A stretch of 64,000 bases of DNA from assembly GCA_010909725.1 (NCBI GenBank), contig JAACMV010000002.1, forward strand, positions 992,001 to 1,056,000, in the 5' to 3' direction. How positions within the stretch are numbered: the first letter of the stretch is position 1; each line of letters begins with the position of its first letter. A program made the position numbers and the translations under genes. Source of the stretch: Picochlorum sp. 'celeri'. Taxonomy: Eukaryota; Chlorophyta; Trebouxiophyceae. A model generated the notes under the pieces. It made no database searches. It saw only the letters and a list, made by a program, of their open reading frames with translations, and had not been told where the DNA came from. This document shows positions 1 through 8,625 of the stretch, one piece after another.

Positions 1-459
1 GGCTCTAGAGGGAATTGCACTTGCCAGGATGGCCTCATGCCAATAATGGTGCAGGAAGTATTCCCACATGATGGGCCTCTTCAGAGGGTTGGGGGACAAA
101 CTCAGGAGGACCTGTCAACGAAAGTGATAGAAGTAAATAAACCTGTGAGATGGCATGAGTCACTGGTCCGTGTTGCTCCAGAAGAAAATATCAGGGCAAA
201 GAGCATAAAGAAAACCAGCAAGAGCAACAAGGAGAACACAGTTCGACAGAGCACACGCACTCGTCAGATATCTGGGATCTTCAGGGAGATTTTAAACATA
301 CGAGGGAAGAATAACAAGTACACCCCAGTAGCAGGCAAGCGAGGGCGCAAGAAAAATGGGGGAGCAAAAGGGCCAGTCATCCAGGCTTCCAAGCCTGAAA
401 CTGAAGTAGTAGAACGGCCAGGAAAACGGCGAACAACCAAAATTACCATCGGAAAGTAA
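1..459 (+). CDS. 3' part of a basic, lysine/arginine-rich protein (cut by window edge)
   Basis: The reading frame is open from the first base of the window with no stop upstream of the first visible ATG at 37, so the true start lies outside. The visible C-terminal part (about 152 residues) is strongly basic and ends in a run resembling an AT-hook (KRGRKK followed by Gly/Ala/Lys), with further KR-rich clusters. That suggests a nuclear, DNA- or RNA-associated protein, but I recognise no domain. The stop is at 457-459, followed by about 390 bp before the next coding region. Confidence covers only that this is a coding tail. Confidence 0.5.
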   Translation, partial: GSRGNCTCQDGLMPIMVQEVFPHDGPLQRVGGQTQEDLSTKVIEVNKPVRWHESLVRVAPEENIRAKSIKKTSKSNKENTVRQSTRTRQISGIFREILNIRGKNNKYTPVAGKRGRKKNGGAKGPVIQASKPETEVVERPGKRRTTKITIGK

Positions 460-851
460 TCAATATACTATATATATGTGTTAATGAATCCATTGAAGCC
501 TAGTATTGCGTAAACGAGCCGTGCCGAGTATCCAAAATTCCGGGTACCCAAACCAGAATTGCCGAAACAACAAGCCCCGTGTCTTTTGCTCGATTTCAGG
601 GCTTCTCTGGGTGCCGGAACAGTATATAATTCCATTTCATACGCGCGGTAGGGCGCGTGAGGGGGGGAACATCGGTTAAATTCGATTTTGCTTTGGCATC
701 CAGGGTGGCGAGGATCGCGCCTTCCTCAGTAGGGCAAAGGCCATATTTGATAGTGTGTGAGAACTTCCTGTGCTCAGCACAGCAAGTTGTCAGCAAGATT
801 CCTAGTTGTTATTATTATTATTATTATTCGGTTATTCACCGGAGCAGGAAA

Positions 852-2231
852 ATGCAAGTGCTTCATTGCAAGCCACCCGCCTTGTCAGCGGGTATCACCA
901 CGACTGTCTTGTCCAGAAAGGCAACATGGACACCACAGTGCGGCAGGTTTCGCAGCAGTAGAGTACCAGAGAGATTAGAGAAAAAGAAATCAATCATCTT
1001 GACTAGGGCAATGCAAAGCGTGGCTGCGTCGGCAGAGACTGATGATGATGATCCTAGTTTGTACGATCGATTGGAAGCGCTCGCGACCGCAGCGACGAAT
1101 TTATTCCCATTGTTTGTCATTTCTTTCGCGATATTGGGTACCATGAAGCCATCGTCAATGACATGGCTGCCCCCGTCTCTTCTCTCCTGGACGAGTGGCT
1201 TGTCCATGCTGGGCATGGGGTTGACTCTGACATTCAAGGATTTTCAGCGAGCCTTGTCCAATCCAAAGCAGATTTTGACAGGAGTGACATTACAGTATAC
1301 AGTCATGCCAACTTTGGCCTTTATCATCTCACGCATCGCACAGCTTCCCATCGACATGACGATTGGTCTCTGTGTGGTTGGAGCCTGCCCTGGGGGAACG
1401 GCATCCAACATTGTCACCTATCTGGCAAAGGCGGATGTGCCGCTGTCGGTGACCATGACAACCGCCAGTACTCTTGGCGCCGTCATCATGACTCCATTTC
1501 TGACCAGCATACTCTTGGGGACCTTGGTGCCGGTGAATGCAGCAGGCCTGCTCATGTCCACCCTGCAAATTGTTTTGATTCCAGTGCTGGTGGGATGTGC
1601 ACTGAATCAGTCCTTTCCCAGGACAATGGCCAAAATGGCCCCATTCAGTGCCTTTGGCGCCGTCATATTGATTGCTGTGCTGTGTGGAAGGATTATGGCG
1701 GACAATAGCGCGTCCCTCTTGTCTGCAGGATGGTCTCTGCTCTGCAGCGTGTTTGCCCTCCATGCTGGAGGATTTCTGTTGGGATACCTGGTGAGCAAAG
1801 CTGTCGGTGTCAAAGAGAGCGCGGCTCGGACGAATTCAATTGAAGTTGGAATGCAAAACTCTGCTCTCGGAGCTCTCCTCGCGACGCAACACTTTCCGAT
1901 GAATCCCTGTGCTGCAGTGCCCTGTGCCATCTCTGCATGCACGCACAGCATGCTGGGATCCATGCTTGCAGCCATCTGGAGCCGACGAGAACCAGAGGAT
2001 GTGATCCAAGAGGAAAAAGAACGCCGTGAAAACAACTTGGCCCGTAGAAAACTGGAAGTGCGATCCTGGATCTCTCGGTGGAGGGCGAGAACTGGAGTCG
2101 CGAGTGGCCCCATCCGAGAGTGGGTCACTCCGGACGAGCGCGACGTGTACTCGTCCGAGCAGATTGAATTCTTGACCCGCAAACGACAAGCCCAAGTCAA
2201 CATATTTAGCAGCACTAGTGGCAAGTTATAA
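852..2231 (+). CDS. Plastid bile acid:sodium symporter family (BASS) transporter
   Basis: The 459-residue product has a Ser/Arg-rich N-terminus that looks like a plastid transit peptide, then about nine hydrophobic segments (roughly residues 85-385). It carries the BASS signature region around VGACPGGTASNIVTYLA and the later SIEVGMQNSALGALLA motif. BASS proteins of plants and algae export or import organic acids such as pyruvate or 2-keto acids across the plastid envelope with sodium. I chose the ATG at 852; the frame is open further upstream to about 657, but that part looks like non-coding leader. Unusually, the membrane core is followed by about 80 charged residues rich in Arg and Glu, longer than in typical family members. 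The DONSON gene follows after 71 bp. Confidence 0.85.
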   Translation: MQVLHCKPPALSAGITTTVLSRKATWTPQCGRFRSSRVPERLEKKKSIILTRAMQSVAASAETDDDDPSLYDRLEALATAATNLFPLFVISFAILGTMKPSSMTWLPPSLLSWTSGLSMLGMGLTLTFKDFQRALSNPKQILTGVTLQYTVMPTLAFIISRIAQLPIDMTIGLCVVGACPGGTASNIVTYLAKADVPLSVTMTTASTLGAVIMTPFLTSILLGTLVPVNAAGLLMSTLQIVLIPVLVGCALNQSFPRTMAKMAPFSAFGAVILIAVLCGRIMADNSASLLSAGWSLLCSVFALHAGGFLLGYLVSKAVGVKESAARTNSIEVGMQNSALGALLATQHFPMNPCAAVPCAISACTHSMLGSMLAAIWSRREPEDVIQEEKERRENNLARRKLEVRSWISRWRARTGVASGPIREWVTPDERDVYSSEQIEFLTRKRQAQVNIFSSTSGKL

Positions 2232-2302
2232 TTTATTTTTCGGTTTTTTTTTTTGGTAGCTATTATTATGTTGTGAAGCGATTCAATTCAACAACAAGAA
2301 GA

Positions 2303-3511
2303 ATGATTTCAACAACAACAACAAAAGAGCGTGTGCTGAAAGATTCGGCAGTAGATAACACTACTACTACTAGTAATAAAAAGAAGCGAACATTTGCAGA
2401 CGTGGCGACGTGCACAACAACGTCAAGGCAAAAACATGTTTTTCCTTCAGCAGCACTGGGAAGCGACTGGTTGCCTCAGTTTGCCAGGGCTCGAGGGAGT
2501 GAGAAAGAAAAGGCGTGCTCATCACGGCTTCCTCCTCCATCGAACGAGCCCTTTGAAGATTGGACGCCGTGCACCACAGTGCGCATCTCGTGTGAGACTC
2601 TCTCGGAGAAGAAGAAGAAGGAGAAGAAGAAGAAGAACAATATCCGGGATGTGGTCGAGGCGGATCTGCGACACGTGTCATCTGGCATATATGATCGGGT
2701 ATCGAATCGTGATGATGAGAATCTTCGGCTGGCCATGACGGCTGCGACGTCGACGTGGACGTTTCCCCAGAGGTGCATGTCGCCAGGTGTCTTTCGATCC
2801 CTGCCAGATGATGTGAAGAAGGAGCGGCGTCACGATTGGAAAGAAGCGCTGTGCTCTGTGTATGACATGTATAAAAGCGCAACAGAGCCCTTTGTATTCT
2901 ACGTGTCGTCTCCAGAGTATCAATCAAGTAGATCAAGCCACCCAAAGTACACAGTCATGTTTGCCGCCTCCAAGACCTCGAGTCAGAAACAACGAATGCA
3001 CGCCGTTCTGTCCCAATCGACAAAAGGGCTTCGGAGTTTGTTACACTCGTGTGGAATTGGGTTTGAAGCTCCACTGCTGAAAGATCCCTTGAAGAGTAAA
3101 GACCAAGGAGCGAGGAGCATTCTTGTGTTTGAAGGGGCATTGAGGGTCCATGGCATGTTTGACATCCTCTTGAACAAGGCGATTGGAGGCATGTCCCACG
3201 ACGATTGTGATGTACCATGCGTGCATGCACCAGGGCCCTTTCGAAACGCCACCATGGTGAAGATTCCATGCCAGATCCAATCGAGTACCGTGACAATTGG
3301 GGGCAGCCATGGCTCGTGGATTCCACCATGGACGATTCGTCGAATCCTGCAATGCTTGGTGTCAACAGAAGACTACACGATATGGTTGACACCGGTTCCA
3401 GACGTGTCTCGTGGATGCATGAATTCGTATGGAGAATGTCTCTTGAGTATTGAATACAATAACGGCATGTTTACAGCAGTCAAGGCCAGTGCACCCCTCG
3501 CACCCGTGTAA
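2303..3511 (+). CDS. DONSON: DONSON-like replication factor
   Basis: The 402-residue product has a low-complexity N-terminus with Thr- and Lys-runs, then a globular C-terminal two thirds. That region resembles the DONSON family: a W-x-E-A-L-C-S-V-Y block near the middle, the FYV strand, an LSQSTKGLRSLL block, and a final YTIWLTP region. DONSON helps assemble the CMG helicase at replication origins and protects forks in the nucleus. The start is the first ATG (2303); a GTG lies 30 nt upstream in frame. The stop codon is only 2 bp from the stop of the convergent TIM44 gene. The family call is from recognised motifs only. Confidence 0.7.
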   Translation: MISTTTTKERVLKDSAVDNTTTTSNKKKRTFADVATCTTTSRQKHVFPSAALGSDWLPQFARARGSEKEKACSSRLPPPSNEPFEDWTPCTTVRISCETLSEKKKKEKKKKNNIRDVVEADLRHVSSGIYDRVSNRDDENLRLAMTAATSTWTFPQRCMSPGVFRSLPDDVKKERRHDWKEALCSVYDMYKSATEPFVFYVSSPEYQSSRSSHPKYTVMFAASKTSSQKQRMHAVLSQSTKGLRSLLHSCGIGFEAPLLKDPLKSKDQGARSILVFEGALRVHGMFDILLNKAIGGMSHDDCDVPCVHAPGPFRNATMVKIPCQIQSSTVTIGGSHGSWIPPWTIRRILQCLVSTEDYTIWLTPVPDVSRGCMNSYGECLLSIEYNNGMFTAVKASAPLAPV

Positions 3512-3513
3512 TA

Positions 3514-4425
3514 TTATAACAAATGATGCATGCCCCGAATCAGCATTTCGCGCAGCTGCCATCGAGGCGGATGGTGCTTTCCATCCTGCCCAATATACCC
3601 CGCCTCTTCCTGCTGAAGCGCCCAATAATAATACACTCGGTGAACCTCTTCCGGCCCACCTTCTACCACATTCCCATGCGTATCCCTCGTACAATTAATC
3701 TGCTGACATGTAAACTGCGCTACAATAATCGGCGAGTCGTCCAGCATTTTCAAATCCACCAACTCGACCTCGGACGTGTCCAGCAGCGTCGGATCTGGCA
3801 CCAACCCAGCCTCCTTTTGCGCTTTAATAATCCCCGTCAGCCGCTCAATCATCTCGGGAGAACAATACTCTTTAATCACGTCCTCCTTCCCTTGGAGATA
3901 TGCCTTGATGACGACTGGAACATCTGATTTCACCCGCTGCAGAAACTCAACCATGTCAAACCCAACATCCCTCGACCGAATCTCTCGAAGCGCCTGCGCA
4001 GCCTCTGATTCCTGAAAGAATGAATCAGAAGCATCCTGAATTCGATGCACCAATGGTGAATCTGACATTTCCCATCTCTCCTTCATGGCGTCAGCCACAT
4101 CCTTGCCCTTGCTTCGCAGCCTCTGAAAAAACGGATGATCGTAAATCGTCTTTTTATCACTATCTGCTATCGGTGCTATGTCTGTTCTATCAGATGTCTG
4201 AATATTGTCTGCCTTTTCAGAAGCTCCTCGAATGGCTGATGCTCGAGGAGGCTCTGGGAGCACTGCCTTGTACATTTCCCTCAGAAACGACGACGACGTG
4301 GCTTCTTTTGTTTTGTTGCTTTCTGATTCTGATGATGTGTATTCGCGCAGGAAGAGAGGAAGACTATTACGACTACTAATAATGCTGCTGCGTCTTCGTG
4401 ACGCAGCAACAAACAACAATGACAT
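3514..4425 (-). CDS. TIM44: Mitochondrial import inner membrane translocase subunit TIM44
   Basis: The 303-residue protein begins with an Arg/Ser-rich presequence-like segment and carries the Tim44 C-terminal domain. Recognisable blocks are the KTIYDHPFFQRLR region, the DPTLLDTSEVELVDLKMLDDSPIIV-type fold core, and a Tyr-rich strand (VYYYWALQ) followed by PRWQLREM near the C-terminus. TIM44 anchors mtHsp70 to the TIM23 channel on the matrix side. It is shorter than animal and yeast homologues (about 430-450 residues), with the N-terminal coiled-coil part reduced. Its start lies 48 bp from the stop of the upstream fasciclin gene on the same strand. Confidence 0.85.
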   Translation of the reverse strand: MSLLFVAASRRRSSIISSRNSLPLFLREYTSSESESNKTKEATSSSFLREMYKAVLPEPPRASAIRGASEKADNIQTSDRTDIAPIADSDKKTIYDHPFFQRLRSKGKDVADAMKERWEMSDSPLVHRIQDASDSFFQESEAAQALREIRSRDVGFDMVEFLQRVKSDVPVVIKAYLQGKEDVIKEYCSPEMIERLTGIIKAQKEAGLVPDPTLLDTSEVELVDLKMLDDSPIIVAQFTCQQINCTRDTHGNVVEGGPEEVHRVYYYWALQQEEAGYIGQDGKHHPPRWQLREMLIRGMHHLL

Positions 4426-4473
4426 GTTGTTGTTGTTTATATTTTACACACACAAAAAAAAAATTTGATTGAT

Positions 4474-5111
4474 TTACAACTTTGGCACGAGGACTCTGTC
4501 AATCACCTGGACAATGGCGCGATCGGCCCTGATGTTTCTCAGCCCTGGAATAATCTTGGCGCTTCCTGGGTACTTGAGAGACTGTCTTCCTGGCTGGACA
4601 CCACCGTAGTAGATGCGCACAGTTCCCTTGGGGCTCTTGAAAATGTCCAAGACTTGGTCGTCATCGAGGTCGGTGCCCCAGCTCTGGAGCTGCTCCAAGC
4701 TCTGGGTGGTCAACCTGTCATCTGGAATAATGTGGTATCTCAACACGGTTTGGAGCAACTCGGTGTTGCCCAACAATTCCTCAGCAGTGACGCCCAAATT
4801 ATCCAACAAGATGCCAAAGGCGTCGTTGGTTGGAGCAAAGACGGTTCCCCTGAAGTTTGGGTTGTTCAACAGGTTTTTAAACCCGGCAGCATCGATTGCT
4901 GCCACCAGAGTAGACAGCGCGTCAGCGTCCTTGGCAGTCTGGTACACGGTCTTTGCCGAGCATGTTGTTGCTGCTGAGATGAACAGCAGCGCAAACAATG
5001 CGACGATGCGACTTTTGTTGTTGGTAGGGAATCCTGTGTTGTAGTAGTAGTATTTTAGTTTAGTCTAGGGTCTTTTTTTTATTCTCATGAACACTATTGA
5101 TACGTACCCAT
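4474..5111 (-). CDS. Small secreted single fasciclin (FAS1) domain protein
   Basis: The 187-residue product has a hydrophobic signal-like N-terminus, then one FAS1 domain with the H1 motif (RGTVFAPTNDAF), the YHIIPD block and a C-terminal VIDRVLVP strand. FAS1 proteins mediate adhesion or matrix contacts. The main exon (4474-5033) has no ATG at its 5' end. I infer a first exon of only four bases (5108-5111, ATGG) joined over a 74-nt intron with a GTACGT donor and a CACAG acceptor, giving the start M-G-F-P-T-N-N-K. Single-domain FAS1 proteins of this size are common in cyanobacteria and algae. The micro-exon is inference. Confidence 0.8.
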
Positions 5112-5488
5112 TTTGTATGAAATTGAGCAAAGATTCAATCTTTTTTCTCAGTTTTTATTTATTTACTTATTGTGAATTATCTGTTGTGAATGATGATGAT
5201 GATGAATACTATTGGTGAAGAATCTTCTGATGCCGCGTCAGCATCATCATCATGATTCAAATGTGTGGCCAGGATTGATTGCAGATTCTTCATAGGGCAT
5301 TGGATGAATGGCATTATTATTTAAACGTCACGTCTTCTTAATTCTCATATTTTATTAGGAATACGCTACATATATGAACACAATGTACATATAAGAATAG
5401 CTGGCTTGGGGGTGACCCAAGTTTCTCCGCGAGTGATTTTGGCCTTTCTATTCCTCAGATATTCAGGGATTTCATATATCCTGTATCA
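5112..5488. other. Intergenic region upstream of fasciclin gene and permuted tRNA
   Basis: AT-rich sequence with short GAT and ATC runs. It should contain the promoter of the minus-strand fasciclin gene and the leader of the permuted tRNA transcript. The last part (5473-5488) contains the leader bases that can pair with the tRNA halves. No reading frame or other structured element is convincing here. Confidence 0.5.
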
Positions 5489-5615
5489 TCCATATTCGAA
5501 AGAGCGCAGGTTCGAACCCTGTCACGATCAATACATGGTACCGGAGTTTCGAAATCGATAGGAACTTCCCATCAAAGCGATCGTGTGGCCGAGCGGTTAA
5601 GGCGTATGGGTAAGG
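5489..5615 (+). tRNA. Circularly permuted tRNA-Leu(AAG) gene, 3' half before 5' half
   Basis: The 3' half (5489-5530) reads: T38, anticodon-stem CCATA (5490-5494), an 11-nt variable arm, T stem GCAGG/CCTGT with loop TTCGAAC (5506-5522), acceptor CACGATC (5523-5529), discriminator A (5530). A 48-nt spacer follows. The 5' half (5579-5615) reads: acceptor GATCGTG, T8 G9, D arm GCC/GGC with loop GAGCGGTTAA, G26, anticodon stem TATGG, then G T A A G G giving U33 and anticodon AAG. The two halves pair 7/7 in the acceptor stem and 5/5 in the anticodon stem, so the split lies at 37/38. A73 and the long variable arm fit tRNA-Leu. The B box (GGTTCGAACCC) precedes a perfect A box (TGGCCGAGCGG). Leader 5480-5486 can pair with 5610-5615, leaving a 3-nt bulge (5487-5489) with the expected endonuclease site at 5488/5489. 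Processing would be ligation to a circle, then end trimming. Confidence 0.9.
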
Positions 5616-5650
5616 TCTTTAATTAGAACATTAAATATGTTCCGATTACC

Positions 5651-5655
5651 TTTTT
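5651..5655 (+). terminator. Candidate RNA polymerase III terminator (T5)
   Basis: A run of five T residues lies 36 bases after the last base of the 5' tRNA half. It is the first T-run of that length downstream and is a plausible Pol III termination site for the permuted pre-tRNA. The stretch between the half and this run would form the trailer. Confidence 0.5.
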
Positions 5656-5670
5656 GCAACATCTCCGTTT

Positions 5671-5724
5671 GAGGCAGGTGCACCACTTGGTGCAGCTTCC
5701 AGCACCAAGTGGTGCACCTGCTTC
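5671..5724. repeat. Long near-perfect hairpin (23 bp stem, 8-nt loop)
   Basis: Bases 5674-5693 and 5702-5721 are exact reverse complements (20 bp) around the loop AGCTTCCA; three further pairs (one G-T) extend the stem to 5671 and 5724. The stem is built around GGTGCACC and GGTGC motifs. It lies 16 bases after the Pol III-type T run. Two diverged copies of TTAGAACATTAAA flank it at 5623-5635 and 5778-5790. It could be a mobile-element remnant, a structured RNA or a transcription barrier; nothing in it identifies a family. Confidence 0.85.
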
Positions 5725-7594
5725 CAGCTTTTTACATTCCTTTTACAACACGATACAGACATGCCTTCTATTTGTATTTAGAACATTAAAACGTTCTAAG
5801 ATTCATTTTTTTCAACAAGGAACTAGTGGAAATTTCTAGAAAGGTTGTCACAATTGGCTTTACAGGAAAAGCCAAACATGTGGGCATGAACGAAACGATT
5901 CGCTGTCAATCTGACGGAAGAGAAATTTATAAATCTAGTGCGATTGGAATGTGATGAGATGAGTCCACCAGGAGCACAATTGTCAGCTTCAACAAATATA
6001 CGAAAGTCTTCCTCTTTGTCCCATGCTGACAGAAGAAACGACATGGATCTTGCGTTTCGGAATGCACATTTCAATATTCTGGATCTATTGTCGGACTTTT
6101 ATGGCTGATGTTTCAAATAAACACTAGATCACGGTGATTATTAATCACAATATTGTGGGTGTATCATCATATCTCACAAGAAGTTTGGATGATGACAAAT
6201 TGTCATTGACAATCTTCTCACACATTTGTGCATCTTGTCCCGTCAATTCCTCGATGCTTTGCGATTCATTCTGGAATTAGATCTAATCTGCAACCACTAA
6301 AATTCAAACTTGAATCTTAATGGGAGCTTTCTGGCTCTGGTTCTGTGACGAGAGGGAAACGACGCCCCTGCGGTCAACAAAGGGTATCAGGAAGTCCCAC
6401 GCGCGTATAATGTAATGTTGTTCTTTGAGCATCTTTAATTCAAGATGTGAGGTATCACATAGGATTGCCACGGTCTTTTCGTGGCCAAGAGGCTGCGGCG
6501 ACCAGGTCACTGGCATGGTTAGTCATGTGGCAATGTTTCATATAGACCACATCGATACACTTGAAGAAATTCTTTACTCTGGGAACATGCATAACATGGA
6601 CTCATGGAAAGGCTTTCGCGTCTCTCAGTGGTGGCTGGTTACGGTGTGCACAACGATAACGACCCTGTGAGATGAAAGTTGGTGCCGTTGGCATCGTATA
6701 CAGAGAAGAATTGAACATGTATTTTATTATCGATAAAGACGTTCTGCACAGTCATGGGCCATTAAGGGGCTTCCAGATGTGAAGAAACGATGAAAGACGC
6801 TCTTCTTCTTCTCATCGCTCCGGATCTACTCTCCTAGATCCAGATGATGATGACGGTACGTTTCTGTATCCTGTCGTGTTCCTCTTTCTTCTGGCTATCA
6901 TTTCTAGTACGATTCTGTGCAGATGGGCCATTTGCAGCACTAGCAGCAATGCCTTGCATTGCTACACCAGGAGTATGGTTGGTTTTGGTATCCACAAGCT
7001 CTTCCCGCCTTGCTGGCTACTTTGAAAAGCCTTTCGTCAGATCATCCTCATCATCATTACTGGACAACAGGTATTTTTCCTACTCGAGAGACATCTGAGA
7101 GGTACTCATGAATGGTGTTATCATGTGTCATCTGAATGAGAGGAAGACGTGTCCTTTTTTTGAAAACCTATAATAAACAGAAAGAGAGCCCGAACCGAAC
7201 CAGTGGATGCAATATATATAATTCGAGTATATAGATAATCAGAGGTATTTTGGGTGAAGGAAGGGGTGGAAGATGGATGTCCCATCCATGATTGTTCATG
7301 TGCTGCATGAAAGGGTGATCAAGGAATGGGCGCCCTTCATGCACTGTCCGATGTCGCATCACGGTATGGCATCTGTGTATTTTCAAATCTTGTTCATTCA
7401 TTTATACTTTTATGAGTATTATTATAATATTACAGAGTGTTATCGGTCTATACAGCGGAGAGTCAGGTACGCAGCAGGTTTTTGTCCGTTTCGCGCGCGG
7501 AACTCCCCGCGCGACATCTGCAGAGTATTTTGATTTGATTTAATCGTATATATGATATTTATATTATATAGGGTAGATTTCAGCTTTTGAGGAG
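5725..7594. other. 1.9 kb with no confident gene; coding-like fragments
   Basis: No long open frame is present. At 5826-6108 a plus-strand frame reads as plausible protein but is broken by stops and a one-base shift near 5951, like a decayed gene. Open frames of about 70-85 codons at 6304-6516 (minus) and 6425-6670 (plus) overlap and cannot be ranked. A possible exon pair joins around a GTACGT donor at 6857-6862 and a GTGCAG acceptor near 6931, giving an Ala/Ser-rich product. A GC-rich hairpin (TCGCGCG/CGCGCGA) lies near 7488-7511. I cannot assign a function to any of these. Confidence 0.4.
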
Positions 7595-8622
7595 ATGGAG
7601 AGCCCCAACAAGAAGAAGAAGAAGGAGGCAGCTTCTGCCAAGGTGCGTCCACCGTCATATCAAAACTTGCTCTCTTCGTGTCCATCCACCTATTAATTTT
7701 TGTTGTTTTTTATAATTCAGAAACCTCGAGAACGCAAGGTGATGAAGGAACTCAAAAAGTCAGCAGAGGCACCTGGCCAACAAACTCTCAACAGCTTCCT
7801 GCAGCGGACAGGGCGCAGTAGCAATGATGGTGATGATAGTAGTATCCCTAGTGGCACAGAAAATGTGCAAAGAAATGAGCAACAACCACCATCGGTTGCC
7901 GCCCAAGCGGTGGTAGAAGAAGAGACTAGATCTCGAAATGATCCAGGTATGTTGGTGTTGTTTTGGAGTGGTTTTGAGGTGTTTTTATCACATCTTTTGC
8001 TGTTGCAGATGCTACTGTTCAGGATAATAATAGAAAGCAAGAAGAGGAGGTGGTGGATCTTACCACTATTCCAGAGGATCTTCATGATGATGGTATTCCT
8101 GAATCTCAGGATGCAGCATCGCATGCTGAGCAAATGAAGGAGGACTATGGTGAGAGTGGCATATCACTAATGCAGCAATTGAGGCCACTCCATGCCCCTG
8201 TGTCTCAATCTCGAGACGAAAGAGAATCAAGAAGGCCGGCAATTCAGGGCTGCATGGCACTTGTTTCTCTGGAGCAATTTGAGTCCTGGTGTGCGATCGG
8301 GAGGCAGGCAGTGCCAATCACAGTGGACGATGGCTCGAGTCATCCATATGTAGTGGACGCTCCTCGTCTGATGCAGGGTATGGGGATCCTTGAGAAGACT
8401 GCCCTTGCCCATGCGATCTATTCTGATACGACTTGCCAAGGAACCTTGTTTAGAAAGGAAGAATATCCCTCCCTGGTGTCTTCTTCATTAGGAATGTTCG
8501 TGTGTGTGGAGGACGTCATAGAGTGGATGATGGAAAACCTTGATGGTTTCATTCTCGAGGAGGTGAAAGAAGCCTTTCAACAGCAGCAGTTTGGTGCCTT
8601 TGTGAGCATGTTACAGAATTAA
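7595..8622 (+). CDS. Orphan protein with PCNA-binding-like motif, three exons
   Basis: I infer exons 7595-7642, 7721-7946 and 8009-8622, joined over introns of 78 nt (GTGCGT donor) and 62 nt (GTATGT donor, TTGCAG acceptor); the frame stays open through both. The 295-residue product starts with a Lys-rich segment. Near residue 32 it has QQTLNSFLQR, which resembles a PIP box although the usual second aromatic is Leu. An acidic, low-complexity middle and a globular C-terminal half (from about residue 160) follow. I recognise no family. The frame ends at TAA 8620-8622 and the same frame resumes one codon later in the next gene, so the two may be one interrupted gene. Confidence 0.6.
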
Positions 8623-8625
8623 AAC

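Noticed and set aside
6304..6670. Overlapping 70-81 codon frames on both strands
   Set aside because: Neither has splice partners, recognisable motifs or a clear advantage over the other strand; listed only as unresolved sequence.
6700..6710. ACAGAGAAGAA stretch resembling the U6 snRNA ACAGAGA box
   Set aside because: The rest of U6 (the AGC triad region, the internal stem-loop and a 3' T run at the right distance) is absent.
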